NCBI RefSeq assembly: GCF_009600885.1
Contig: NZ_VCLA01000140.1
Coordinates: forward strand, 26,275 to 90,274
Length of the DNA: 64,000 nt
DNA from: Streptomyces jumonjinensis
GTDB taxonomy: Bacteria; Actinomycetota; Actinomycetes; Streptomycetales; Streptomycetaceae
Direction: 5' to 3'
The translations under genes were made by a program, and so were the position numbers. The first letter of the stretch is position 1, and each line of letters starts with the position of its first letter. Under the pieces are notes generated by a model, which saw only the letters and a list, made by a program, of their open reading frames with translations, was not told the origin of the DNA and searched no databases. Below, piece by piece: positions 44,258-52,787 of the stretch.

Positions 44258-45289
44258 ATGCTGCTGATGCACCTCTTCCCAGGAGCCCGATACCGGCTGC
44301 CCCCGATACCCCAGCTTCTCGCCTTCGGCCGTCACCCTCATGCGGCAGAGCTGGAACGCCGCCACGATCAATGGCTGCGTACGAGCTGCCCGTTCGCGAC
44401 GAACGCCGGCCGTCAACGGTTCCTGTCGCATCGCAGTGCGCTGTGGACGGCTGCCACCTTCCCCACCACCGAACCGGTGCGGTTCCATGATCTGTCCCGG
44501 CTGACCTCCCTCCTCTTCGCCTTCGACGACCTGTGCCTCGATCACACCGACTCCGGCGTGCGCACGGCGAAGTCGTCACTCGCCGACTGCCTCGGGGTCC
44601 TGAAGGGTGAGCCGCCCTCCACCGAGTACGGCCAGGCACTCCACGGGATCTGGGACGGCATGGGCCTGCGGATGCCGCCCGGCCAGCGGGACCGCCTGAT
44701 CGCCGCCCTCACGGACTTCGCCCGTGGCTGCTTCACCGAGATGGTTTCGAGAGCCGACCAGACCGTGCCGGACTTCCCGAGCTATGTACGGCTCCGTATC
44801 CAGCAGAGCCTGGCAGCCTGGATCTACTTCATCCTGACGGAGTACGCGGCAGCCGTCGACCTGGACGCCGAATCCCGGGAGGCGCTGGACGGCCTGCACT
44901 GGCTCTCCGCCGAACACCTCCTGTTCGCCAACGACCTCTTCTCCTTCCGCGCGGAACACTTCGGCGGAGACCACTTGAACGCCGTCTGTGTCATGACAGC
45001 CGCCGGCGCCTCCCTCCAGAACGCGGTGGACGAACTCGTCCGCCTGCTCTCAGCCAGGGAACACGAAATGGCCGCAGCCCTGGCCACTCTCCGCGCCGAC
45101 GCCTCTCCGCCCGTACTGGCGTATCTCGAAAAGCTCGAATACGTCGTCTCCGGCAACCTCGCCCAAGCGAGATTCGCTCCCCGCTACCACGGCACCCAGG
45201 ACTTCATCGACCATCCGATCGGCCAAGGGACCGTCACACTCTGGCCGGACCGGACAGAGCACTCCGCTCTCAAGCAGAAGGCAGAATGA
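44258..45289 (+). CDS. Class I terpene synthase (first of a coupled pair)
   Basis: The 343-residue protein has the Asp-rich motif DDLCLD (90-95), the NSE triad NDLFSFRAE (225-233) and the RY pair (309-310); an Arg near 178-180 suits the pyrophosphate sensor. All metal-binding parts are in place, so it should ionise a prenyl diphosphate. The size fits a sesquiterpene or monoterpene cyclase; the product cannot be read from sequence. The start ATG 44258 (MLLMHLFPGARYRLPP) follows GGCGAAAGG; the frame stays open upstream. Its stop overlaps the start of the second synthase gene. No prenyl transferase or P450 is near. Confidence 0.88.
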   Translation: MLLMHLFPGARYRLPPIPQLLAFGRHPHAAELERRHDQWLRTSCPFATNAGRQRFLSHRSALWTAATFPTTEPVRFHDLSRLTSLLFAFDDLCLDHTDSGVRTAKSSLADCLGVLKGEPPSTEYGQALHGIWDGMGLRMPPGQRDRLIAALTDFARGCFTEMVSRADQTVPDFPSYVRLRIQQSLAAWIYFILTEYAAAVDLDAESREALDGLHWLSAEHLLFANDLFSFRAEHFGGDHLNAVCVMTAAGASLQNAVDELVRLLSAREHEMAAALATLRADASPPVLAYLEKLEYVVSGNLAQARFAPRYHGTQDFIDHPIGQGTVTLWPDRTEHSALKQKAE

Positions 45290-46278
45290 TGGAGAAGGAA
45301 CCGCAGTTCTCCCTGCCCGAATTCATCTATCCGTTCCCCACCGTGGTCAGCCCCTACGAGAACGATCCCTCTTTCCACGACGAGTCCGCCTGGTACGACG
45401 CCTATTACTCGCACCACCGCGAAGAGGACCTGGCCAAGTACCGGCGGCAGCAGCTCGCGCAGTGTGCCGCGTATATGTCTCCCACGACCACCGACAAGAC
45501 ACACCTACGCCCCATGAGCCGCTTCCTTGTATGGCTGACCGTCATCGACGACCACTGCGAGTTCCTCTCCGCAGACGAGATCGCCGCCACACGGGACAGA
45601 GCGTGCGCCATCCTTCTGGGCGCGGACCCACGCCCGGACGAGATCGGCTATCTCCGCTTTCTCGGCCTGGTTCGGGAGGAATTCCAGGAGTTCATGCCTT
45701 ACTTCTGGCTGGAACGCCTTGCGCACTCCCTCTACGAATACTTCACCTACGGCGTCATGGCAGAGGAACCGTACAAACGAGGCCGGATCGCCGGGCCGCC
45801 GCCGCTGGAGATCCATGAGCTCGTGCACGGGTACTCCATCGGCATGCTGCCTTACGGAGACATGGTGGAGCCGGGCATGGGCGCCGCGCTACCCGTCCAT
45901 GTCTTCGAACATGGAGCGATCCAGCGCATACGAATGCTGCAATGCCGCCTCACAGTCATCCAGAACGACCTGTACTCGCTCCGCAAAGAGCTCGTCCGGC
46001 CTTCCGAGATGTTCAACATCGTCACCATCATCCGCCACGAGACAGGCTGCTCACTGGGCGAGGCCATCCAGGAATCCATCCGCAGAATGACCGCCTACGC
46101 CGACGAGATGGCCGTCATCGGCGACCATCTCCCCGACTTCGGCCCACACCAGCACCTGGCCGAAGAATACGTCCACGGGCTCAAGCTCCAGATCACCGGA
46201 ATGGATCGCTGGTACAGCCACTCAGCCTCGATCCGCTACGTAGTCGGTGGAATCCCCGAACCCATCCACAGGCCCTGA
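45286..46278 (+). CDS. Class I terpene synthase (second of a coupled pair)
   Basis: The 330-residue protein carries DDHCE (88-92), the NSE triad NDLYSLRKE (227-235) and RY (317-318), so it too looks competent. It differs widely from the first synthase and is not a recent duplicate. The start is ATG 45286 or ATG 45289; the stop of the first gene (TGA 45287-45289) overlaps both. The coupling suggests that equal amounts are made. It might be an independent cyclase, or the partner of a two-subunit enzyme. Confidence 0.87.
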   Translation: MMEKEPQFSLPEFIYPFPTVVSPYENDPSFHDESAWYDAYYSHHREEDLAKYRRQQLAQCAAYMSPTTTDKTHLRPMSRFLVWLTVIDDHCEFLSADEIAATRDRACAILLGADPRPDEIGYLRFLGLVREEFQEFMPYFWLERLAHSLYEYFTYGVMAEEPYKRGRIAGPPPLEIHELVHGYSIGMLPYGDMVEPGMGAALPVHVFEHGAIQRIRMLQCRLTVIQNDLYSLRKELVRPSEMFNIVTIIRHETGCSLGEAIQESIRRMTAYADEMAVIGDHLPDFGPHQHLAEEYVHGLKLQITGMDRWYSHSASIRYVVGGIPEPIHRP

Positions 46279-46336
46279 CGGCCGTTGGAGGAGATACGCC
46301 CGGAGATACGCCCGGAGGGCTTCCGAACGCGACCGC

Positions 46337-47146
46337 TCAGCCGCGCTGGCAGACGGGGCACCAGAAGAGATTCCGGCCGGCGAGGTCCGCCGTGCGGATC
46401 TCCGTGCCGCAGAGATGGCAGGGCTGGTGGGCCCGGCGGTAGACGTAGACCTCGCCGCCGTGGTCGTCGACCCTCGGCGCACGGCCCATCGCCTCGGGGG
46501 TGTGCTCGGGCCGGACCGTGTCGATGCGGTTGTGCCGTACGCCCTCGCGCATCAGCTCCACCAGATCCGCCCAGATCGCGTCCCACTCGGCGCGGGCGAG
46601 ATCCCGGCCCGCGCGGTAGGGGTCGATGCCGTGCCGGAAGAGCGCCTCGGCGCGGTAGACGTTGCCCACGCCCGCGATGATCTTCTGGTCCAGCAGCAGC
46701 ACGGCGATCGTCATACGGGAGCGGGAGATCCGCTCCCAGGCCCGGCCCGGGTCGTCGTCCGCGCGCAGCGGGTCGGGGCCGAGGCGGTCGTGTATCGCCG
46801 CCTTCTCGCCGTCCGTGATCAGGGCGCAGGCGGTGGGGCCGCGGAGGTCGGAGTACGACTCGGGGGTCAGCAGGCGCAGCCGCACGGTGTCCGTGGGCGG
46901 GGGCGCGGGGGCGTCGCCGATGGCGACCTTGCCGAAGAGGCCGAGGTGGACATGGACCCAGCCGAGCGGGCCGAAGCCGAGGAAGAGGTGTTTGCCGTGG
47001 GCCTCGGCGGAGGTCATGAGCTGCCCGTCGAGGAGGGCCGCGGAGTCGGAGAACTTGCCCTGCGGGCTGCTGACGCGGACCGGGCGCGCATGGAAGTGGG
47101 CGTGGTGGTCTTGGGCCAGGCGGTGGAGGGTGTGGCCTTCGGGCAC
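46337..47146 (-). CDS. Fpg/Nei-family DNA glycosylase (Nei-type)
   Basis: The 269-residue enzyme begins MPEGHTLHRL, with the Pro1 nucleophile and Glu2 after Met removal, and HLGLFGK has the catalytic Lys. The helix-two-turn-helix is in IAGVGNVYRAEALFRHGIDP. The C-terminal zinc finger CHLCGTEIRTADLAGRN-FWCPVCQ is complete. The PEGHT start marks the Nei (endonuclease VIII)-like branch that removes oxidised pyrimidines. It converges with the terpene synthase genes. Confidence 0.94.
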   Translation of the reverse strand: MPEGHTLHRLAQDHHAHFHARPVRVSSPQGKFSDSAALLDGQLMTSAEAHGKHLFLGFGPLGWVHVHLGLFGKVAIGDAPAPPPTDTVRLRLLTPESYSDLRGPTACALITDGEKAAIHDRLGPDPLRADDDPGRAWERISRSRMTIAVLLLDQKIIAGVGNVYRAEALFRHGIDPYRAGRDLARAEWDAIWADLVELMREGVRHNRIDTVRPEHTPEAMGRAPRVDDHGGEVYVYRRAHQPCHLCGTEIRTADLAGRNLFWCPVCQRG

Positions 47147-47193
47147 GCGGGGGTCCTTCTTTGTGCGGGGGCCTGGTGCTCGGGAGCCCGCCG

Positions 47194-47510
47194 GCTCGGG
47201 CGCTTGTCGGGGCGCTGCCCCGAGCCCCGCTCCTCAATCGCCGGAGGGGCTGATTTTCGCTCTGCCGGAGCGGCTGAGTTTTTGCTCGGGCGCCTGTCGG
47301 GGCCCTGCCCCGAACCCCGCTCCTCAAACGCCGGAGGGGCTGGATTTGCCTCGCCGGAGGGGCTGATTTTCGCTCTGCCGGAGCGGCTGAGTTTTTGCTC
47401 GGGCGCCTGTCGGGGCGCTGCCCCGAACCCCGCTCCTCAAACGCCGGAGGGGCTGGATATGCCTCGCCGGGGGGCTGATTTTTGCTCCGCCGGAGGGCAG
47501 GGTTTCACCC
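47194..47510. repeat. Three copies of a Streptomyces-type interspersed repeat
   Basis: Units starting at 47194, 47284 and 47397 share GCTCGGGCGCYTGTCGGGGC, then GCTCCTCAAACGCCGGAGGG, and a tail CTGATTTTCGCTCTGCCGGA. Sequences of this kind are widely scattered in Streptomyces genomes between genes. Each copy can fold (TGCCCCGA... and CGCCGGAGGGG...). A fourth, degenerate stretch reaches 47555 at the rpiB stop. The spacer (409 bases) holds no gene. Confidence 0.75.
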
Positions 47511-47555
47511 GCCGAAGAAGCTGGATTTGCCTCGTTTGAGGAGCGGGCGACGGGG

Positions 47556-48044
47556 TCAGGGCTGCTGGGGGTGGTGGGCCGGGATCGGGGGAAGGGTGCC
47601 CGTGGTCTCGTACTCCGTGAGCATCTCGATGCGGCGGGTGTGGCGCTCCTCGCCGGAGTACGGGGTGCTGAGGAAGATCTCCACGAACTTCGTGGACTCC
47701 TCCAGCGAGTGCATCCGGCCGCCGATGGCCACGACGTTGGCGTTGTTGTGCTCACGGCCGAGCGCCGCCGTCTGCTCGCTCCACGCGAGCGCCGCACGGA
47801 CGCCCTTGACCTTGTTCGCCGCGATCTGCTCGCCGTTGCCCGAGCCGCCGATCACGATGCCGAGGCTGTCCGCGTCCGCCGCCGTGCGCTCCGCCGCGCG
47901 AAGGCAGAACGGCGGGTAGTCGTCCTGGGCGTCATAGACATGGGGGCCGCAGTCGACGGGGTCGTGGCCGTGGGCCTTGAGCCACTCGACGAGGTGGTTC
48001 TTGAGTTCGTATCCGGCATGGTCGGAACCGAGGTACACGCGCAT
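47556..48044 (-). CDS. rpiB: Ribose-5-phosphate isomerase B
   Basis: The 162-residue protein begins MRVYLGSDHAGYELKNHLVE and has the RpiB motifs IVIGGSGNGEQIAANKVKGV, SEQTAALGREHNNANVVAIG and GEERHTRRIEML. It interconverts ribose 5-phosphate and ribulose 5-phosphate in the pentose phosphate pathway. The GSGNG loop (instead of GSGIG or a Cys) is typical of the actinobacterial group. The start at 48044 is clear from homology, though the ribosome site is poor; the frame extends far upstream antisense to the permease gene, which is not real. Confidence 0.95.
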   Translation of the reverse strand: MRVYLGSDHAGYELKNHLVEWLKAHGHDPVDCGPHVYDAQDDYPPFCLRAAERTAADADSLGIVIGGSGNGEQIAANKVKGVRAALAWSEQTAALGREHNNANVVAIGGRMHSLEESTKFVEIFLSTPYSGEERHTRRIEMLTEYETTGTLPPIPAHHPQQP

Positions 48045-48137
48045 GGTCCGAGTGTGGCACGGGAGCAGCCGGGTAACAGTCAGCGGGGTCAGGACCTGAC
48101 CCCGGTTGATTCGGCTCCCCGACCTTAGGAGTCCCAT

Positions 48138-49583
48138 ATGACCTCGCAGGACACCCTGTCGAAAGAAGGCGGGCATCCCGAAGAACCCGTGAACCCGCAG
48201 GACGGCGACGGTCTGCGGGCCGGCCTGAAGAACCGCCATCTGTCCATGATCGCCATCGGCGGGGTGATCGGCGCGGGGCTCTTCGTGGGCTCCGCCTCCG
48301 GCATCGCCGCCGCCGGGCCCGCGATCCTGGTCTCGTACGCGCTGGTCGGGACGATGGTCGTCCTGGTGATGCGGATGCTCGGCGAGATGGCCGCCGCCCA
48401 GCCGTCGTCCGGCTCCTTCTCCGAGTACGCGGACCGGGCGCTGGGCCGCTGGGCCGGATTCTCGATCGGCTGGCTCTACTGGTTCTTCTGGGTCGTGGTG
48501 CTGGCCGTGGAGGCGACCGCCGGGGCCGTGATCCTGGAGGGCTGGATTCCGGCGGTGCCCCAGTGGGCGTGGGCGCTGATCGTGATGGTCGTGCTGACCG
48601 CGACCAATCTCGCCTCCGTGGGGGCGTACGGCGAGTTCGAGTTCTGGTTCGCCGGGATCAAGGTGGTGGCGATCGGCGTGTTCATCGCCATCGGGCTGCT
48701 CGCGGTCTTCGGACTGCTGCCCGGGTCCGACAACCCCGGCTCGGGGCTCGCCCATCTCACCGACAGCGGGGGCTTCTTCCCCGAGGGGTACGGCGCGATC
48801 CTCACCGGGGTGCTGATGGTCGTCTTCTCCTTCATGGGGAGCGAGATCGTCACCCTCGCCGCCGGGGAGTCCGCCGACCCGCAGCGCGCCGTGAGCAAGG
48901 CGACCAACAGCGTGATCTGGCGGATCGCCGTCTTCTATCTGGGCTCCGTCTTCGTCGTGCTCACCCTGCTGCCCTGGGACGACAAGTCGATCACCGAGGA
49001 CGGCTCCTATGTCGCCGCGCTCGACTCCATCGGCATCCCGCACGCCGGGCAGATCATGAACGTGATCGTGCTCACCGCCGTGCTGTCCTGTCTCAACTCC
49101 GGCCTCTACACGGCCTCACGCATGGCGTTCTCGCTGGGGCGGCGCGGCGACGCCCCGAAGTCCTTCGCCCAGACGGACGGGCGGGGGGTGCCCCGGGCGG
49201 CCATTCTCGCCTCGGTGCTCTTCGGGTTCGTCGCCGTGTTCTTCAACTACCGCTGGCCGGACACCGTCTTCGCCTTTCTGCTGAACTCCTCCGGCGCGGT
49301 CGCCCTCTTCGTCTGGCTGGTGATCTGCGCGACCCAGCTGCGGATGCGGGGGATCATCCTGCGGGAGGCGCCGGAGCGGCTGGTGGTGCGGATGTGGCTC
49401 TTCCCCTGGCTGACCTGGGCGACGATCGGAATGATCGCCTTCGTCCTCGTCTACATGCTCTTCGACGACGCCGGGCGGGACCAGGTGCTGTTGTCGCTGC
49501 TGGTCGCGGGCGTGGTGGTGGGCATCGCCGTGACCAGGGAGATGCTGGCCCGGCGGCCGGAGACCCGGCGCGAGACACCGTAA
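48138..49583 (+). CDS. Amino acid permease (APC superfamily)
   Basis: The 481-residue protein has 12 predicted membrane segments and the family start GLKNRHLSMIAIGGVIGAGLFVGS, with the unwound-helix GVIGAG motif. VMRMLGEMAAAQPSSGSF and SLGRRGDAPKSFAQTDGRGVP are typical of the GABA/AnsP-like group. It takes up amino acids by proton symport; the substrate is not known. AGGAG precedes the ATG at good spacing. A close paralogue lies at 50641, beyond bioY. Confidence 0.92.
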   Translation: MTSQDTLSKEGGHPEEPVNPQDGDGLRAGLKNRHLSMIAIGGVIGAGLFVGSASGIAAAGPAILVSYALVGTMVVLVMRMLGEMAAAQPSSGSFSEYADRALGRWAGFSIGWLYWFFWVVVLAVEATAGAVILEGWIPAVPQWAWALIVMVVLTATNLASVGAYGEFEFWFAGIKVVAIGVFIAIGLLAVFGLLPGSDNPGSGLAHLTDSGGFFPEGYGAILTGVLMVVFSFMGSEIVTLAAGESADPQRAVSKATNSVIWRIAVFYLGSVFVVLTLLPWDDKSITEDGSYVAALDSIGIPHAGQIMNVIVLTAVLSCLNSGLYTASRMAFSLGRRGDAPKSFAQTDGRGVPRAAILASVLFGFVAVFFNYRWPDTVFAFLLNSSGAVALFVWLVICATQLRMRGIILREAPERLVVRMWLFPWLTWATIGMIAFVLVYMLFDDAGRDQVLLSLLVAGVVVGIAVTREMLARRPETRRETP

Positions 49584-49605
49584 AGGGTCGTGAAGCCCTG
49601 CAAAG

Positions 49606-49652
49606 CAGAGGAGCCTCCCCTGTGCCCTGGGGCACGGGGGAGGCTCCTCTGT
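49606..49652. terminator. Bidirectional terminator between the permease and bioY
   Basis: CAGAGGAGCCTCCC pairs with GGGAGGCTCCTCTG, and the stem continues with a few mismatches to a small loop. It lies between converging genes and serves both. Confidence 0.85.
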
Positions 49653-49671
49653 TCTGTCTTTACGTCTCCGC

Positions 49672-50256
49672 TCAGCCCCGGCGGCCGAGCAGCTTCCACG
49701 CCGTGGGCAGCGCGCCCATCGCCAGCGCCGCCTTCAGCGCGTCGCCGATCAGGAACGGGGTCAGGCCCGCCGCCACCGCCTGGGACAGCGTCATGCCCGT
49801 GGACAGGGCCAGATACGGGACGCCGATCGCGTAGATGATCGCCGAGCCCAGCACCATCGTGCCCGCCATGCGCGGTACGGAGCGGTCCGCGCCGCGCCGG
49901 GCCAGCGCGCCGACCACCGTCGACGCCAGCAGCATGCCGAGGATGTAGCCGAAGGACGGCATCGACCAGCCGGAGGTGCCCTCCGCGAACCACGGCATGC
50001 CCGCCATGCCCGCCACCGCGTAGAGCGCGAGGGAGAGCAGACCGAGCCGCGCGCCGAGCGCGGTGCCGACGAGCAGGGCGGCGAAGGTCTGGCCGGAGAC
50101 CGGGACCGGGGAGCCGGGGATCGGGACGGCGAGCTGTGCCGCGATGCCGGTGAGGGCCGCGCCGCCGACGACGAGCGCGATGTCCCGGGTACGGGAGGCG
50201 GGGAGCAGGTCCGCGAGGACCGCGCCCGGACGGGAGGTGACTGTGGCAGTGCTCAT
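49672..50256 (-). CDS. bioY: BioY, biotin-binding component of an ECF transporter
   Basis: The 194-residue membrane protein has about six segments with the BioY features QLAVPIPGSPVPVSGQTFAA, GTALGARLGLLSLALY and SFGYILGMLLAS. It binds biotin, alone or with the EcfA/T module, which is not in the window. ATG at 50256 follows GGAG. The frame extends further upstream without a better start. The upstream region contains several small palindromes. Confidence 0.93.
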   Translation of the reverse strand: MSTATVTSRPGAVLADLLPASRTRDIALVVGGAALTGIAAQLAVPIPGSPVPVSGQTFAALLVGTALGARLGLLSLALYAVAGMAGMPWFAEGTSGWSMPSFGYILGMLLASTVVGALARRGADRSVPRMAGTMVLGSAIIYAIGVPYLALSTGMTLSQAVAAGLTPFLIGDALKAALAMGALPTAWKLLGRRG

Positions 50257-50640
50257 CGGGACTCCGCTGGGGCGATGTGGGGCGGGGGAGGCAGGGACGC
50301 TGTGACCGTAGCCCACGGGCTCTCGCCACGACACCGTCAGCCACAGACAAAGGCAGGTGCGGCGGTTTCATGGAGATCGCACAAAGCCCGGGGATCATGC
50401 ACACCCGGACGTGATGCTCGTCACTGAGGCAGGAGCGAAATTGCCTCACTCGCGAGAGGCGAGCGACTGTGGAGTTCCACCAAAACCATGAGCCGGAACC
50501 CATAGCCTTCGCCCCGTAGGCGGATGTGCACTTTCCGTGACTCCTGTGATCGTTTGATGGACATCCGTTGCCCTGTGATCAGCACGCGTGCTCAGTTTTG
50601 GTGGTCCGCTTCTCCTCAGCTACTGAACAGGGCTCACCGA
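50257..50640. other. Divergent promoter region of bioY and a permease
   Basis: 384 bases with no gene. It contains GTGGA/TCCAC (50469-50480), a GCCTC/GAGGC repeat near 50443-50460, and a 12-bp perfect palindrome AGCACGCGTGCT at 50581-50592. The last lies 49 bases before the permease start and is a candidate operator. No recognisable riboswitch was seen. Confidence 0.4.
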
Positions 50641-52083
50641 ATGTCCAAGACTTCCGCGCCGCCGCCGGTCGGTCTCCCGGCCGACAGCGGCTCCGGCGGC
50701 CAGGGGCTCTCCCACGGCCTCAAACAGCGCCATCTGTCGATGATCGCCCTCGGCGGCGTCATCGGGGCCGGGCTCTTCGTCGGGTCCGGAGCGGGCATCG
50801 CCCAGGCCGGGCCCTCCATCGTCATCGCCTACGCGCTCTCCGGGCTGCTCGTCATGCTGGTGATGCGGATGCTCGGCGAGATGTCGGCGGCGAACCCCGC
50901 GTCCGGCACCTTCTCCGTCCACGCCGAGCGGGCGATCGGCCCCTGGGCCGGATTCGCCTCCGGCTGGATCTTCTGGTTTCTGCTCTGCGTGGTCGTCGGC
51001 CTCGAAGGGATCGGGGCCGCGAAGATCATGACCGGGTGGCTGCCCGGCACCCCCGAGTGGGCGTGGGTCGCGCTCTTCACGGTGACGTTCTGCGTGGCGA
51101 ACCTCGCGGCGGTGAAGAACTTCGGCGAGTTCGAGTTCTGGTTCGCCGCGCTGAAGGTCGGCGCGATCGTGCTCTTCCTCGGGATCGGGGTGCTCGCCAT
51201 CATCGGCGTGCTGCCGGACACCGACGCGCCCGGAGTCTCGAATCTGACCGGCGAGGGCGGCTTCCTGCCCAACGGCACCGAGGGGCTGGTGTTCGGTCTG
51301 CTCGCGTCGGTCTTCGCGTACGGCGGTCTGGAGACGGTCACCATCGCGGCGGCCGAGTCCGAGCACCCGGTGCAGGGCGTCGCCAAGGCCGTGCGCACCG
51401 CGATGTGGCGGATCGCGATCTTCTACGTCGGGTCGATGGCGGTCGTCGTCACCCTGGTCCCCTGGAACGACCCGAAGGTGGTGGCGCAGGGGCCGTACGT
51501 CGCCACGCTCGACCATCTCGGCATCCCGGCCGCCGCGCAGATCATGAACGTGGTCATCCTGATCGCCCTGCTCTCCGCGATGAACGCCAACATCTACGCC
51601 GCGTCGCGGATGTCCATGTCACTGGTGGCGCGCGGACAGGGGCCGAAGGCGCTCGGGCGCACCCATCGGGGGGTGCCGAGGACGGCGGTCGTGGTGTCGA
51701 CCGCGTTCGGGTTCGGATGTGTGCTGCTGAGCTACTGGCGGCCGGACGACGTCTTCATGTGGCTGCTCAACATGATCGGCGCGATCATCCTGGTCGTGTG
51801 GTTCTTCGTGGGCGTCTCGCAGCTGATCCTGCGGCGGCGGACCGAGCGTGAGGACCCCTCGCGGCTGGTGGTGAAGATGTGGCTGTACCCGGGGCTGACC
51901 TGGGTGGCGCTGGCGGGGATGGCGACGGTCTTCGTGCTGATGGCACGGGAGGACGACACCCGTACGCAGCTCCTCTACTCCGGCGGGCTGACGCTGGCGC
52001 TCTGTCTGGTGGGGTACGTACGGCAGGTGCTCGCCCGCGCCGGAGCGGAGAAGGACGGAGCCGGGGCGGAGAAGGACCGGTAG
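50641..52083 (+). CDS. Amino acid permease (APC superfamily), paralogue
   Basis: The 480-residue, 12-segment protein is clearly related to the one at 48138: GLKQRHLSMIALGGVIGAGL, VMRMLGEMSAANPASGTFSV. It differs in its tail (AGAEKDGAGAEKDR). The start at ATG 50641 (MSKTSAPPPVG) matches the paralogue's layout; the frame stays open for 39 codons upstream but contains no good start. Its substrate is unknown, and distinct operators suggest it responds to different signals. Confidence 0.92.
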   Translation: MSKTSAPPPVGLPADSGSGGQGLSHGLKQRHLSMIALGGVIGAGLFVGSGAGIAQAGPSIVIAYALSGLLVMLVMRMLGEMSAANPASGTFSVHAERAIGPWAGFASGWIFWFLLCVVVGLEGIGAAKIMTGWLPGTPEWAWVALFTVTFCVANLAAVKNFGEFEFWFAALKVGAIVLFLGIGVLAIIGVLPDTDAPGVSNLTGEGGFLPNGTEGLVFGLLASVFAYGGLETVTIAAAESEHPVQGVAKAVRTAMWRIAIFYVGSMAVVVTLVPWNDPKVVAQGPYVATLDHLGIPAAAQIMNVVILIALLSAMNANIYAASRMSMSLVARGQGPKALGRTHRGVPRTAVVVSTAFGFGCVLLSYWRPDDVFMWLLNMIGAIILVVWFFVGVSQLILRRRTEREDPSRLVVKMWLYPGLTWVALAGMATVFVLMAREDDTRTQLLYSGGLTLALCLVGYVRQVLARAGAEKDGAGAEKDR

Positions 52084-52163
52084 TCGCCCGGGCTTCTGTG
52101 GTCGGGGGCCGGCTGATTCGGACGGGCCCCCGACCTCAGCCGCCCAGGCTCCCGCCGCCCCGA

Positions 52164-52787
52164 TCAGCCCGTCCCCGGCGTGTCCGTCGGGAGGTTGAGG
52201 GAGAGCAGCGCACAGCTCGCGGGGGTGAGGCGGAGCTCGGTGACGGCCGTGTTCCGCAGCCGGGGGAAGACCCGGCGGTAGTTCCCCAGCGGGATGGCCA
52301 GCAGCTCGCACAGGACCAGCCGGAGCAACGTGTTGTGCGCCACCACCAGGACGCGTTCGCCGTCGTGGGCGGCGGCGATGCGGCGGAGGGCGGACGCGCC
52401 CCGGGACGCCGCCGCCGCCGGGTCCTCCGCGCCGGGGAAGGGATGGGCCACCGGGTCGGCCCGGAAGGCTCCGGCCGCCTCGGGGGACTCGGCGGCGAAC
52501 TCGGCGAGGGTGCGGCCCTCCACCACGCCGAAGTCGCACTCGCGCAGCTCGTGGTCGCGGTGCGGGCGGAGCCCCAGCGCCGTGCCCGCGGGCTCCGCCG
52601 TCTCGATCGCGCGGGAGAGCGTCGAGGTCCAGATCGCGTCCACCGGATGGGCCCCGGCCCACTCCCCCAGCCGCCGGGCCTGGGCGCGGCCCTCCTCGGT
52701 GAGGGGAACATCGCTGACCCCCGCGTAACGGTTCTCCGCGTGCCAGACGGTCTGGCCGTGCCGGGCCAGCAGCAGTGTCGCGCTCAT
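52164..52787 (-). CDS. Histidine phosphatase family protein
   Basis: The 207-residue protein has the catalytic RHG motif at the N-terminus (LLLARHGQTVWHAENR), GVSDVPLTEEGRAQA, the second-site ECDFGVVEG, and the C-terminal His in VLVVAHNTLLRL. This is the phosphoglycerate-mutase-like branch, which includes many broad sugar or nucleotide phosphatases. Its start overlaps the end of the FGGY kinase gene (ATGA), so the two act together. It may reverse or salvage the kinase product. Confidence 0.92.
   Translation of the reverse strand: MSATLLLARHGQTVWHAENRYAGVSDVPLTEEGRAQARRLGEWAGAHPVDAIWTSTLSRAIETAEPAGTALGLRPHRDHELRECDFGVVEGRTLAEFAAESPEAAGAFRADPVAHPFPGAEDPAAAASRGASALRRIAAAHDGERVLVVAHNTLLRLVLCELLAIPLGNYRRVFPRLRNTAVTELRLTPASCALLSLNLPTDTPGTG

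Noticed and set aside
47556..49043. A 495-codon frame ending in RpiB
   Set aside because: The first 333 codons are antisense to the permease gene. RpiB proper starts at 48044, as the family N-terminus shows.
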